Notes: generated from the sequence alone by a model not told the origin. Numbered from the stretch's first letter, positions 48,877 through 58,511 are shown. The stretch is 64,000 nucleotides of DNA from Mycolicibacterium porcinum (GCA_001942045.1 MSTD01000013.1:70823-134822); one strand, 5' to 3'. Translations and numbers: made by a program.

Positions 48877-49816
48877 CAGGACCCAAGGCCAGCAGGGACA
48901 CCAGGTCGTAGGCGACGTGGGATGCGGCGACGCCGGTGATCTCGGCGTGGTCGTAGGCCGGGGCGACCTCGACGACGTCGGCGCCCACGAGGTTCAGGCC
49001 GCGGAACCCACGCAGGATCTCCAGCAGTTCGCGGCTGGTCATACCGCCGGCCTCGGGGGTGCCGGTGCCGGGAGCGTGCGCCGGGTCGAGCACGTCGATG
49101 TCGATCGAGACGTACACCGGCCGGTTTCCCAGACGCTGCCGTAGTTTGTCGACCACCTCGCGCACGCCTTGGTAGTACACGTCGGACGAGGTGACGATGC
49201 CGAATCCGAACCGGCGGTCGTCCTCGAGGTCCTTCTTGCCGTACAGCGGCCCGCGGGTGCCGACGTGCGACAGCGCTTCGGTGTCGACGATGCCCTCTTC
49301 GACCGCGCGGCGGAACGGCGTGCCGTGGGTGTACTCGGCGCCGAAGTAGGTGTCCCAGGTGTCCAGGTGAGCGTCGAAGTGCACCAGCGCCACCGGGCCG
49401 TGTTTGGCCGCGGCGGCGCGCAGCAGGGGCAGGGCGATGGTGTGATCGCCACCGATGGTCACCAGCTTGGTGCCGTCGGCGGTCAGGTCACGTGCCGCGC
49501 CTTCGATGGTCTCGATGGCCTCGTGAATGTTGAAGGGGTTCACCGCGATATCGCCGGCATCGGCGACCTGGATGAGCTCGAACGGGGACACGTCCATCGC
49601 GGGGTTGTACGGACGCAGCAGCCGCGAGGATTCGCGGACGTGGGTGGGGCCGAACCGGGCGCCGGGCCGGTAGGAGACACCGGAATCGAACGGCACCCCG
49701 GCGACCACCACATCGGCTTTGGTCACCTGGTCGAGACGGGGTAGCCGGGCGAAGGTGGCCGGGCCGGCGAAGCGCGGGATCTTCGATGCGTCGACGGGGC
49801 CGATCGGGGCGGTCAT
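48869..49816 (-). CDS. speB: Agmatinase/guanidinobutyrase-family ureohydrolase
   Basis: Hydrolyses a guanidino group to urea and an amine. 315 residues; all Mn2+ ligand motifs are present: [19 protein letters not shown] and [19 protein letters not shown]. Substrate may be agmatine, 4-guanidinobutyrate or guanidinopropionate; operon company with a ThDP decarboxylase favours guanidinobutyrate. It overlaps the permease gene by four bases. Confidence 0.92.
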   Translation of the reverse strand: MTAPIGPVDASKIPRFAGPATFARLPRLDQVTKADVVVAGVPFDSGVSYRPGARFGPTHVRESSRLLRPYNPAMDVSPFELIQVADAGDIAVNPFNIHEAIETIEGAARDLTADGTKLVTIGGDHTIALPLLRAAAAKHGPVALVHFDAHLDTWDTYFGAEYTHGTPFRRAVEEGIVDTEALSHVGTRGPLYGKKDLEDDRRFGFGIVTSSDVYYQGVREVVDKLRQRLGNRPVYVSIDIDVLDPAHAPGTGTPEAGGMTSRELLEILRGFRGLNLVGADVVEVAPAYDHAEITGVAASHVAYDLVSLLALGPDA

Positions 49817-51372
49817 GCTGTCACTTCCTCTGCGGTTGGGGTGATTTCGGGGCTGTCGTCACTGACGATCGGGATGTTTGCGGCCGGGCCGGCGGGGACG
49901 GCGCGGGGGCCGTCGGGACCGAACGCGTCGCGTGGTTCGGGGAATGCCCACAGCAGCGCCGGATACAGGACGGCGGCCAGACCTAGACCGACCGGGATGG
50001 ACAGGTCGACGCCGCCCGCGAGATTGCCCAGCGGGCCGACGAATTGATCGGGCAGGTTGACGAAGCAGATCGACAGGGCCGCCGAGACCAGCCACGCGCC
50101 AAGGCCACGCCAGTTCCAGCCGTGGGTGAACCAGTACCGGCCGCCGCGCTGGCGCCGGTTGAACACCTGCAGCGCGTCGGAGTCGTACCAGCCGCGGCGC
50201 GTGAACCAGCCGATCATCATCACGACCATCCACGGCGCGGTGCAGGTGACGATGAGGACCGCGAACGTCGAAATGCTCTGCACCACATTGAAAGCGAACC
50301 GGCCGATGAAGATGAACACGATCGCGATCGAGCCGATGAAGATGGTGGCCTGCACACGGCTGAAGCGGGGGAACACGCTGGAGAAGTCCAGGCCGGTGCC
50401 GTACAGCGCGGTGGTGCCGGTTGACATGCCGCCGATCAGCGCGATGAGGCAGACCGGGATGAAGTACCACCCGGGCGACACGGTCAGGAGTCCGCCGACG
50501 TAGTCGCCGTCGGCGAAGCGGTCCGGGGCATGGGTGGCGATCACGCTGGCGGTGACGAGACCGAACAGGAACGGCACGAGCGTCGACAATTGCGCTGCGA
50601 CGGTGGCCAGCATGGTCTTCCAGGCCGGGGTGCCGCGGGGGATGTAGCGCGCCCAGTCGCCCAGGAAGGCGCCGAACGACACCGGATTGGACATCACGAT
50701 CAGTGCGGCGCCGACGAACGACGGCCAGTACATGGGGTCGCCCATCGGGAGGGTTCCCGCGTAGCTCGCGTCGAACATGCCGCCGAAGGCGACGATGCCC
50801 GCCAGGAACAGCAGCGTCGCGGCGACGACGGCGATCTTGTTGACCAACAACATGAATCGGAACCCGTAGATGCACACGACGAGGACCAGCAGGGCGAACA
50901 CGGCGTAGGCGACCGCGACCATGGCGTCGTTCTGCGGCAACCCGATCGCGCGGTTGGCACCGCCCACCAGGACGTCACCCGAGGTCCACACCGAGATCGA
51001 GAAGAACGCGACGGCGGTCAGGAGTGACAGGAAGGATCCGACCACACGACCGTGCACACCCAGGTGTGCTGATGAGGACACCGCGTTGTTTGTCCCGTTG
51101 CGGGGGCCGAACAGTGACATCGGGGCCAGGATCAGCGCCCCGAGGACCAGACCGGACAGGGTGGCCAGCAGGCCGTCGCGGAATGACAGCCCGAAGATAA
51201 TCGGGAAGGTGCCCAGCACGACGGTGGCGATGGTGTTGGCCCCGCCGAAGATCAGCCGGAACAGATCCAGCGGGCCGGCCGTGCGCTCGGCGTCAGGGAT
51301 GGGTTCGACGCCGTGCGTCTCAACCTCGGTGGCCCTGGGCGGTGCGGTGATCGCGGGTGATTCCGTTGCCAT
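49813..51372 (-). CDS. NCS1-family permease (cytosine/purine/allantoin type)
   Basis: 519 residues, 12 helices. Family signs include [63 protein letters not shown] (as pieces). First gene of the operon, starting at 51372 and divergent from the Lrp gene, with 217 bases between. Nearness to guanidino metabolism suggests a nitrogen-rich substrate. Confidence 0.9.
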   Translation of the reverse strand: MATESPAITAPPRATEVETHGVEPIPDAERTAGPLDLFRLIFGGANTIATVVLGTFPIIFGLSFRDGLLATLSGLVLGALILAPMSLFGPRNGTNNAVSSSAHLGVHGRVVGSFLSLLTAVAFFSISVWTSGDVLVGGANRAIGLPQNDAMVAVAYAVFALLVLVVCIYGFRFMLLVNKIAVVAATLLFLAGIVAFGGMFDASYAGTLPMGDPMYWPSFVGAALIVMSNPVSFGAFLGDWARYIPRGTPAWKTMLATVAAQLSTLVPFLFGLVTASVIATHAPDRFADGDYVGGLLTVSPGWYFIPVCLIALIGGMSTGTTALYGTGLDFSSVFPRFSRVQATIFIGSIAIVFIFIGRFAFNVVQSISTFAVLIVTCTAPWMVVMMIGWFTRRGWYDSDALQVFNRRQRGGRYWFTHGWNWRGLGAWLVSAALSICFVNLPDQFVGPLGNLAGGVDLSIPVGLGLAAVLYPALLWAFPEPRDAFGPDGPRAVPAGPAANIPIVSDDSPEITPTAEEVTA

Positions 51373-51507
51373 GCCGATCCTTGCCCGAAGGTGAATGTGA
51401 TGTGCGTTACGGTAAACCCGCAGTTCGGGACATGCAATCGATTCGATCGTGGCACCCGGGTCATGAGTATCGATATGTCAGTGACCCACGTCATTTGGAT
51501 CAGAAGA

Positions 51508-51577
51508 CGCGAATTTTCGCGGCTACACCGATCTTTCTGCCGGTACGATTGTGTGGAAAATTTTTCGACCAATTTTC
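51508..51577. promoter_or_regulatory. Candidate Lrp operator region
   Basis: AT-rich island in GC-rich DNA. It holds CGCGAA-TT-TTCGCG (51508-51521) and an inverted pair GAAAATT (51556-51562) and AATTTTC (51571-51577) eight bases apart; AATTTTC also occurs at 51512. It lies between the permease and lrp starts and could control both. Confidence 0.55.
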
Positions 51578-51589
51578 AGGCGGTGCCCG

Positions 51590-52495
51590 TTGGACGAGGT
51601 GGACGAGGCGATCATCAGCCTCCTTGAGGGCGACGGGCGGCTGACGCACCGCGACATCGCGCAGCACGTGGGACTATCGCGATCGGCGGCAGCGGCGCGC
51701 ACGCAGCGGCTGCTCGACGGTGGACAGGTGGTGATCCGCGGAGTCGTACATCCCGCGGTGCTCGGTCGGGGCGCACTGGCGCACGTGAGTGTGATGGTCG
51801 ACGGGCCGGTGGCGCCGATCGCGACGGCGCTGGCGCAACGCGTCGATGTCGCGTTCCTGTCGCTGACGAGCGGTGCATACGGGTTGATCGCCGAGGTGCG
51901 GGTCGGGTCGATCCGCGATATCGACGGCGTGATCGCCGAATTGCGCGCGATGGCCGGTGTCGTCGGCGTCGACACGCTCACCTATGTCGAGGTGCTGCGC
52001 GATGTCGTCGGCCCGGTCGGTGACGTCAGCGTCGAGGTGGACGATCTGGATCTGGCCCTGCTGCGCGCTCTCCAAGATGACGGACGGGCCTCCTACGTGG
52101 ATCTCGCCGAAACGGTGGGACTTTCACCCGCGGGGGCGCGGCGGCGGGTGGTGCGGTTGGTGGAGTCGCAGGTGGTGCGCATCGGTGCCGTGGTCCGGCA
52201 TTCCGGGCAGGACCGGCAGAGTGCGCTCGGCCTCGGTATCCGGCTGACCGGAGCCGGCGACGAAGTGGTGTCAGCACTGGTGGGGATGCGCTCGGTCATC
52301 TTCGTGGCCCGCACCCTGGGCCGGTTCGACCTGCTGGCCACGGTGCGGGCGTTCTCCGCCGCCCAGTTGGTCGAGATTCTCGACGCGGTGCGGGCGCTGC
52401 CCGGGGTCGGTGTCGTCGAAAGCTGGGTACATCTGGACGTGGTCAAGGAGAGTTACGCCTCCGGTCTGGAGGTGCTGGAATCAGGGGCCGAGTAA
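51590..52495 (+). CDS. Lrp/AsnC regulator, tandem-duplicated
   Basis: 301 residues, twice the usual 150. Two copies of helix-turn-helix plus ligand-binding (RAM) domain: HTH1 (1-50, DEAIISLLEGDGRLTHRDIA), RAM1 (55-135), HTH2 (150-195, LALLRALQDDGRASYVDLAE), RAM2 (205-290). I prefer TTG 51590 since family proteins begin at xDEVDEAI and the AT-rich operator lies just before it; GTG 51551 is the alternative. It likely controls the divergent guanidino operon. Confidence 0.88.
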   Translation: MDEVDEAIISLLEGDGRLTHRDIAQHVGLSRSAAAARTQRLLDGGQVVIRGVVHPAVLGRGALAHVSVMVDGPVAPIATALAQRVDVAFLSLTSGAYGLIAEVRVGSIRDIDGVIAELRAMAGVVGVDTLTYVEVLRDVVGPVGDVSVEVDDLDLALLRALQDDGRASYVDLAETVGLSPAGARRRVVRLVESQVVRIGAVVRHSGQDRQSALGLGIRLTGAGDEVVSALVGMRSVIFVARTLGRFDLLATVRAFSAAQLVEILDAVRALPGVGVVESWVHLDVVKESYASGLEVLESGAE

Positions 52496-52517
52496 CCACA
52501 CGGCGCCGCCCGGGTTG

Positions 52518-53345
52518 ATGGATACTGCCGGTGTGTCTGCCGATGTGCTCAAAGAGTTGACGGGCCTGGTCGCGGTATCGCCGCCGCGGCTGGCCGACAT
52601 CAATGCCGCGGTGCGGGAAGTGTGTGCTTCGACGCTGGGGTTGCCGCCCTTGCCGGCCGAATCCCGCGGTGGGGCGGTCGACCCGATGGTGACCGAGTTC
52701 GCCGAGCAGTTCAGCATCGACGTCACCGGCATCAACACCGAGCAGCGGGCCGCGTTCTCCGATCTGCTCGGCGCCGACGTATTCACCGTGACCACCCTGA
52801 TCTACATTGCCGACTTCGTGCCGCGGATGCGGGCCGGGCTCACCGCCCTCGGGGTGGAATGGCCCGCGGGCCCCGTCGACTGGGACCACGACACCAGCCC
52901 GGCGGACTTCGTGTTGGACACGTTCGTGCCGGCGGTCGGTCGCATGCGCACGCTCGATCCGGTGACCTCCGAGATCGTGCGGCTGCGTGGGGCCCGTCAG
53001 CACAACTGCCGGCTGTGCAAGTCGCTGCGGGAGTCCGCGGCGCTGGAGGCCGGCGCCCGCGAGTCCGATTACGACGCCATCGACGACTTCGAGAACTCCG
53101 ACCTGTCCGACCGGCACAAGGCCGCGCTGCGCTATGTCGACACGTTGATCTGGACCCCCGCTCAGGTGTCCGGTGACGAACTGCGTCAACACTTTTCGCC
53201 GGACGAGGCGGTCGAGTTGACCCTCGACGTGATGCGCAACGCATGCAACAAGGTGGCCGTCGCGCTGGGAGCGGATGCCGCGCGCGTCGACGAGGGCACC
53301 GAGGAGTACCGGCTCGGCGCCGACGGCCAGCCGATCTACAGCTAG
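52518..53345 (+). CDS. AhpD/carboxymuconolactone decarboxylase-family protein
   Basis: 275 residues with two related halves; the second holds the redox motif NCRLCKSLRESAALEAGA (Cys-x-x-Cys) and the proton-relay area. Such proteins act as thiol peroxidase partners. 22 bases after lrp, possibly co-transcribed. Starts at ATG 52518 or GTG 52533 are both possible. Confidence 0.82.
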   Translation: MDTAGVSADVLKELTGLVAVSPPRLADINAAVREVCASTLGLPPLPAESRGGAVDPMVTEFAEQFSIDVTGINTEQRAAFSDLLGADVFTVTTLIYIADFVPRMRAGLTALGVEWPAGPVDWDHDTSPADFVLDTFVPAVGRMRTLDPVTSEIVRLRGARQHNCRLCKSLRESAALEAGARESDYDAIDDFENSDLSDRHKAALRYVDTLIWTPAQVSGDELRQHFSPDEAVELTLDVMRNACNKVAVALGADAARVDEGTEEYRLGADGQPIYS

Positions 53346-53393
53346 CCCAGGTTCACCGGGATAGATCTGGTCGAGCACCGTGGCCAGGTTGAG

Positions 53394-53462
53394 TTACGCC
53401 GTTTTCGACCTCAGGGCTGTGGCCGCCGTGAGATCGCCGCCCTTACGTCGCAAACGGCGTAA
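53394..53462. repeat. 11-bp perfect inverted repeat around a gene end
   Basis: TTACGCCGTTT (53394-53404) and AAACGGCGTAA (53452-53462) with 47 bases between; the right arm lies in the last codons of the threonine aldolase gene. Possible terminator between convergent genes. Confidence 0.45.
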
Positions 53463-54474
53463 GCAATTCCAGAACACCGTCGACTTCAGCCTCGGTGGTC
53501 GCCCACGAGCAGACGAACCGCACGGTGGGCAGCAGTGGATCGGGGCGGTGCACGGCGTATTCGGCCGCGACGGTCGCGTGGGCACTGGGGGCGAGGTCGA
53601 CGAATATCTCGTTGGCTTCTGTACGCGTGGCCAGGGTCAGACCGAGTGCCTGAAATCCTGAGCTGAGCCGGGTGGCCATCCGGTTGGCGTGGGCGGCCGT
53701 TTGCAGCCACAGCCCGTCGCGCAGGATCGCCTCGAATTGAGCCGCGATGAACCGCTGCTTGCTGGCAAGTTGGCCGATCTGCTTCTGCGCGAAGTGAATT
53801 CCGTCGAACAACTCGGGGCGGCGCACCAGGATCGCGTCACCCATCAGCATCCCGTTCTTGGTGCCGCCGACCGTGACGATGTCCGCGTCGGCGATGGCGT
53901 CGCGAGGAGAGATATCCAGTGCGGCAATCGCATTGGCGATGCGGGAGCCGTCGACGTGGACGAGGAGATCGAGATCGTGGGCGTGGTCGACGAAGTCCTT
54001 GACGGCCTGTGGAGTCCACACGCGGCCGTTTTCGGTGGACTGGGTGATGCTCACGATGCGGGGCTGTGAGTGATGCACCGGCCCGCGGCGAGCCACCGCG
54101 GTGTCGAGCCGGGCCGGGTCGATGAGGCCGTTGTCGCTGGGCAGCGGTGTCACCGGGGCGCCGGAGAGTCGGACCGGCCCGCCGGCCTCGTCGACCAGTG
54201 AGTGCGCGATATCGCTGCACAGGATCTCCTGCCACGGCCGCACCGCGGCGGCCAGCGCGATGATGTTGGCCGCAGTGCCGGTGAGCGCGAACAGCACCTC
54301 GGCGTCGGGGGAGTCGAAGACGGTCTTGACCGCCTCGGCCGCGCGCTGCGTGGCGTCGTCGTTGCCGTAGGACGCGACCGCCCCTTCGTTGGCCGCGACG
54401 ATCGCGTCGATCACCTTCGGGTGGGCGGGCGCGGCATTGTCCGAGGCGAACGCGTGAGAAGGCACGTCCGCCAT
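53443..54474 (-). CDS. ltaE: Low-specificity L-threonine aldolase
   Basis: PLP enzyme splitting L-threonine/allo-threonine to glycine and acetaldehyde. 343 residues starting MADVPSHAFASDNAAPAHP. Signs: SYGNDDATQRAAE, ALTGTAANIIAL, HVDGSRIANA, and the PLP lysine in TVGGTKNGMLMGDA. 17 bases after the small membrane protein gene on the same strand. Confidence 0.92.
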   Translation of the reverse strand: MADVPSHAFASDNAAPAHPKVIDAIVAANEGAVASYGNDDATQRAAEAVKTVFDSPDAEVLFALTGTAANIIALAAAVRPWQEILCSDIAHSLVDEAGGPVRLSGAPVTPLPSDNGLIDPARLDTAVARRGPVHHSQPRIVSITQSTENGRVWTPQAVKDFVDHAHDLDLLVHVDGSRIANAIAALDISPRDAIADADIVTVGGTKNGMLMGDAILVRRPELFDGIHFAQKQIGQLASKQRFIAAQFEAILRDGLWLQTAAHANRMATRLSSGFQALGLTLATRTEANEIFVDLAPSAHATVAAEYAVHRPDPLLPTVRFVCSWATTEAEVDGVLELLTPFAT

Positions 54475-54491
54475 GATCCCACCGGCGCGCG

Positions 54492-54719
54492 CTACTTCGA
54501 GGCGACCTTCTTCTTGAGGAACAACGCCGGCAATACCACCGTGGCCACTGCTGTGACCAGCCAGACCACCACAGTGGCCGCGATCCACGAGCCGATGCCT
54601 CGGATGCTGAGGCCATGGGTGAGCACCGAGGCCAGTAACAGCGCGACCAGGGTGGAGATCAGCCCGATTCCGCCCGACGAGCCCAGGAAGATCGCAATGC
54701 GCAGCAGAAAGCGGACCAT
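54492..54719 (-). CDS. Small three-helix membrane protein, holin-like
   Basis: 75 residues, nearly all hydrophobic, two or three helices, ending FLKKKVASK. SIRGIGSWIAATVVVWLVTAVATVVLP resembles the phage-holin-family (DUF) membrane proteins of actinobacteria. No phage genes are near. Likely co-transcribed with threonine aldolase. Confidence 0.7.
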   Translation of the reverse strand: MVRFLLRIAIFLGSSGGIGLISTLVALLLASVLTHGLSIRGIGSWIAATVVVWLVTAVATVVLPALFLKKKVASK

Positions 54720-54812
54720 GCGGTGAGGGTAACCGGGTCAGGCCTGGCTGCGGCCCCTGATTGACGTCCTGACCCGCGCCGTATGCGACCATATTGCGGC
54801 GCAGACGCGTCT

Positions 54813-54886
54813 GGGGCGGTAGCTCAGTTGGTTAGAGCCGGGGACTCATAATCCCTTGGTCGCGGGTTCGAGCCCCGCCCGCCCTA
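54813..54886 (+). tRNA. tRNA with CAT anticodon (Met, or Ile2)
   Basis: Acceptor GGGGCGG pairs with CCGCCCT (one G-T), D arm GCTC/GAGC, anticodon loop CTCATAA with CAT at 54847-54849, T arm GCGGG-TTCGAGC-CCCGC. CCA not encoded. It lacks the C1-A72 mismatch of an initiator. Elongator Met and lysidine-type Ile2 cannot be told apart safely. Confidence 0.9.
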
Positions 54887-55061
54887 CTTCAACAGCGGTA
54901 TTACCTCGGTTGATGGTGTTTCGGTAACGGTTTCAGAAAGTCTTAGAACGTTACGAGAAATGTTCGACGTCGCACACGCATCTGCTGTTTCCCTGGTTGT
55001 ATCCATTAGGGGGCATCGTCACCGTAGTCAGGTTTGCCGACGCAGAAATGGGGGAACGAGA

Positions 55062-55769
55062 ATGCGTTTAGCCGCCACCGTGATCACCATCGCTGCTGCC
55101 TGCGTCCTGCTCGCGGGATGCGGTGATTCGTCCGAACCGGCAGCCGAGACCACGGCGACCACACCGATGATCACGTCGTTCCCGCCGACGCCGCTGCGGC
55201 AGAAAATGCTGCCCCGGTTGCTGCTCTCACCCGAGCAGATCAACGCCGTCATGGCCGCGGGGGGAATGACCGTCACGGGCACCGACTCCCAAATGTCCGA
55301 TGACAGCGGGACGATGGCGCCTCGTGAATGCCTCGCGGTCGACGGTGCCGTGCAGGCGCCCGTGTATGCCGACAGCGGATTCACCGACGAGCAGGAGATG
55401 ACGCTGGGGGAGCCGGACGTCCTCACTCATTACGCCAAGCAGGCTGTGGTCCGATTCGCCGATGCTGATCAGGCCAAGGCCTTCTACAACGCCTCGGTCC
55501 AGCAATGGCCGGCGTGCAAGCATTACACCCACACCCAGACCGGCACGATGTGGGAAATGGGCCCCATCTCCACCGACGGCGGTGTGCTGAGCACGGTGAC
55601 AACGCAAACCAACGCTCAGGCAGGCGGATGGGCCTGCGGTCGGGCGTTAACCGCGAACAACAACATCGTGGTCGATGTCAATACGTGCAGTGCCAACCCG
55701 GCCGATTCGGCTGTCAAGATCGTCAAGGAGATCTCCGCGCGGATCGACGCGCCACCCATCGTGTCCTAA
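55062..55769 (+). CDS. PknH-like sensor-domain lipoprotein
   Basis: 235 residues; lipobox LAGC (Cys 19). The outer domain matches the mycobacterial PknH-C/sensor domain (LLLSPEQINAVMAAGGM, RECLAVDGAVQAPVY, VVRFADADQAKAFYNASVQQWPAC, GRALTANNNIVVDVNTC) with four conserved cysteines forming two disulfides. In PknH this domain sits outside a kinase; here there is no kinase. Start ATG 55062 follows GGGGAACGAG. Confidence 0.88.
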   Translation: MRLAATVITIAAACVLLAGCGDSSEPAAETTATTPMITSFPPTPLRQKMLPRLLLSPEQINAVMAAGGMTVTGTDSQMSDDSGTMAPRECLAVDGAVQAPVYADSGFTDEQEMTLGEPDVLTHYAKQAVVRFADADQAKAFYNASVQQWPACKHYTHTQTGTMWEMGPISTDGGVLSTVTTQTNAQAGGWACGRALTANNNIVVDVNTCSANPADSAVKIVKEISARIDAPPIVS

Positions 55770-55799
55770 GGCGCTGGCTCGCCGGGACGAAAGTCGTTG

Positions 55800-55955
55800 T
55801 CAGAACCAGACTTTGCGTCCTCCCACCGGACGGCCGACGGCCCCGAGGATCCACAGGATGATCCCGATCACCAGCAGGATTCCTCCGATGGTGTAGAGGA
55901 TCGAGATACCGGCGAAATAGCCGATCAACAGAAGAATGATGCCGAGCACAATCAT
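55800..55955 (-). CDS. Small hydrophobic membrane protein (DUF6131 type)
   Basis: 51 residues from ATG 55955 (MIVLGIILLLIGYFAG), two helices and a short basic end GRPVGGRKVWF. Such tiny proteins are common in actinobacteria; function unknown. An in-frame upstream start would make 69 residues but adds a polar end unlike the family. Confidence 0.7.
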   Translation of the reverse strand: MIVLGIILLLIGYFAGISILYTIGGILLVIGIILWILGAVGRPVGGRKVWF

Positions 55956-56051
55956 GGTCAGTCCGATCCTCTCGGTATGAGTGAAGCTGTCGCCGAGAAG
56001 AATTGCCACATCTGTCGATATTCAAACGTGCAGATGCGCCCCGCCTGCGCG

Positions 56052-58511
56052 TCACGCCGGTGGCGTCGGTGGTGGTGGCGGTGCAGCGGGTGGCGGCAGC
56101 GTGATCGGCGGCAGTCCCGGGATCTCGATGACATTGGGCGGTGGCGGTGGCCCGAGCTCGTTGAGCGTCGGTGGCGGCGGCGGCAGGTCGGGCGGGGGAA
56201 TGTAGACCGGTGGCGGCACGTATCCCGAGCTGGTGTTGATCGTGATGATCGAGCCGGGAATGGTCCTGCCGCTCGGCGTCGTCCCGACCACCGACCCTTT
56301 GGTGGCGTTGTTGTTGACTTGGACGGTCTTGTCGGCGACTCGGAACCCGGCGTCCAGCAGGCGTTTACGTGCCTCGTCGACTTTCATTCCGCTGACGCTC
56401 GGTACTTCGCCGCCGGGACCGCCCTCGACGTAGCGCGGATCGGTGGGGGGCAGGGCCACCGGACCGAAGGAATCGGCGATGGGACTCATCGCGGCGTACC
56501 ACGTCAACGCGGGCTCGGTACCGCCGAACAGGGTGCCTTCTCCGCATTTGCGCAACGGGTACGAGCACAGTCCCGACGGTGACGAGGAGTCGTCGAAGAT
56601 GTAGTTCGCGGCCGCGTACTGGTTGGTGAAGCCGAGGAAACCCGATGACCGGTGGGCCTCGGTGGTGCCCGTCTTGCCGGACATCGGCAGCTTCCAGCCG
56701 ACCGAACTCGCTGCGCCGGCGGCGGTTCCGCTCGAGTGGTCTTTGCCCAGGGCGTTGGCCAGGGTGTTGGCGAGGCCCTCGGGGACGGCCTGATCGCAGG
56801 GGACCGTCTGCACGCCCACTTCACGGCCGTGCCGGTCGAAGATCTTGTCGATCGGGTTCGGTGGGCACCAGGTGCCGCCCGAGGCCAGGGTCGCCCCGAC
56901 GTTGGCCAACTCGAGTGCGTTGAGCTCGAACGGCCCGAGGGTGAAGGATCCGATGTTCTGCCGCTTGATGTAATCGGCGATGCTCTCGTTGGAGTCGGGG
57001 TTGTAGTCCCGGGCACTGCCGGGTTCGGCGTACGACCGCAGCCCCAGCCGGACTGCCATGTCCACCGCGCGCGGCACCCCGATCTGTGAGATGAGTTTGG
57101 CGAACGCGGTATTGGGGGACTGGGCCAACGCATCGGTGACCGGGAGGGAGCCGGAGAACGCCCTTGCGTTGCGCACACACCAGGTTTCCCTCGGGCATCC
57201 TGGGGTGTCGCTGCTGCCCAGGCCCTTGCCCATGAAGGTTCCCGGGACATCGAGTCGGGTGTTGATTCCCATCCCCATCTCGAGCGCGGCGGCGGTCGTG
57301 AAGATCTTGAAGATCGACCCGGCGCCGTCACCGACCAACGAGAACGGCTGCGGCTGCACGGTTTGTCTCGCGTCGAGGTCGAGCCCGTAAGTGCGGCTGT
57401 CGCCCATCGCGATCACCCGGTGGGTGTCCTTGCCCGGCGTGATCACGTTCATCACGCTCGCGACTCCCGCCGCGTTCGGGTTGGCGTACTTCTGCAGCGC
57501 CGCAGTGACACTGTCCTGAACCTTGGGATCCAATGTGGTGCGGATCAGATACCCGTTGCGCGCGACGTCCTCCATGGTCAGACCGGCGCGGGCGAGGTAC
57601 TGCAGGACGTACTCACAGAAGAACGCGCGGTTGCCGGCGGCGATGCAACCCTGCGGCAGCGGATCGGCTTGGGGGAGTACGCCCAGCGGCGCCGCTTTGG
57701 CGGCGCGCAGTTCCTCGGCCCGGTCCGGGAGATAGTCGATCAACGTGTCGAGCACGAGGTTCCGCCGCGCCAGGGCCCCGTCCGGATTGGTGTAGGGATC
57801 GAGCGCGCTGGTGGATCGGACCACGCCGGCCAGTAGGGCGGCCTGCGGCCAGGTGAGGTCGGCGGCGTCGACGCCGAAGTACGTGCGGGCCGCGTCCTGA
57901 ACTCCGAACGCGCCGTTGCCGAACGACACGAGGTTGAGGTAGCGGGCCAAGATCTCTCCCTTGGGGAGGGTCTTGTCCATCGCCAGCGCGATCCGGATCT
58001 CGCGGAGTTTGCGGGCCGGGCTGATCTCGACGGCGGCCCGGCGCTCGCTGTCGGTCTTCGCCTTGACCAGAAGGTTGTAGTTCTTGACGTACTGCTGCTC
58101 GAGAGTCGACCCGCCGCGGACGTCTTCGATGCCACGCATGTAGCCGAGCAGTCCGTTGAGCGTTCCCTGGACGTCCACCCCGTTGTGCTCGACGAAGCGC
58201 TTGTCCTCCACCGACACGATCGCCAGCTTCATGGTGTCGGCGATGCGATCGCTGGGCACCACCCACCGCCGCTGCTCGTACAGCCAGGCGATCGGTTGAC
58301 CGGAGACATCCACCATCGTGGTGACGATCGGTGCATCGCCTTCGAGGACTTGCGCCGAATCCTGTGCCACCGTGTCGGATAGCCGCGCCGTCATGATCCC
58401 CACGCCGCCGACCACCGGGAACATCAACACTGCCACCAGCAATCCGGCCAGCACACAGTGCATGGCCAGCTTGGCAACTGTGGACCGCGAACCCTCTGGC
58501 GGGCCGGACAT
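56052..58511 (-). CDS. ponA3: Class A penicillin-binding protein (PonA2/PonA3 type) with PASTA domain
   Basis: Bifunctional peptidoglycan synthase, 819 residues. After one membrane helix (12-40): GT51 glycosyltransferase (VEDKRFVEHNGVD near 100, RGGSTLEQQYVKN), transpeptidase with GAGSIFK near 400, SPN near 465 and KTGTTE near 613, then a PASTA domain (about 702-757, VPSVSGMKVDEARKRLL) and a Pro-rich tail. All catalytic motifs are intact. I call it PonA3 because M. smegmatis has an extra PonA2-like enzyme in a similar context; PonA2 is the alternative. Confidence 0.85.
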   Translation of the reverse strand: MSGPPEGSRSTVAKLAMHCVLAGLLVAVLMFPVVGGVGIMTARLSDTVAQDSAQVLEGDAPIVTTMVDVSGQPIAWLYEQRRWVVPSDRIADTMKLAIVSVEDKRFVEHNGVDVQGTLNGLLGYMRGIEDVRGGSTLEQQYVKNYNLLVKAKTDSERRAAVEISPARKLREIRIALAMDKTLPKGEILARYLNLVSFGNGAFGVQDAARTYFGVDAADLTWPQAALLAGVVRSTSALDPYTNPDGALARRNLVLDTLIDYLPDRAEELRAAKAAPLGVLPQADPLPQGCIAAGNRAFFCEYVLQYLARAGLTMEDVARNGYLIRTTLDPKVQDSVTAALQKYANPNAAGVASVMNVITPGKDTHRVIAMGDSRTYGLDLDARQTVQPQPFSLVGDGAGSIFKIFTTAAALEMGMGINTRLDVPGTFMGKGLGSSDTPGCPRETWCVRNARAFSGSLPVTDALAQSPNTAFAKLISQIGVPRAVDMAVRLGLRSYAEPGSARDYNPDSNESIADYIKRQNIGSFTLGPFELNALELANVGATLASGGTWCPPNPIDKIFDRHGREVGVQTVPCDQAVPEGLANTLANALGKDHSSGTAAGAASSVGWKLPMSGKTGTTEAHRSSGFLGFTNQYAAANYIFDDSSSPSGLCSYPLRKCGEGTLFGGTEPALTWYAAMSPIADSFGPVALPPTDPRYVEGGPGGEVPSVSGMKVDEARKRLLDAGFRVADKTVQVNNNATKGSVVGTTPSGRTIPGSIITINTSSGYVPPPVYIPPPDLPPPPPTLNELGPPPPPNVIEIPGLPPITLPPPAAPPPPPTPPA

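Noticed and set aside
54492..54719. Prophage remnant suggested by a holin-like protein
   Set aside because: No other phage gene or attachment repeat is near, and such small membrane proteins are common in actinobacterial chromosomes.
54802..54813. Palindrome CAGACGCGTCTG before the CAT tRNA as a copy of the 17231 repeat
   Set aside because: Only about nine bases are shared and the inner part is different; probably chance.
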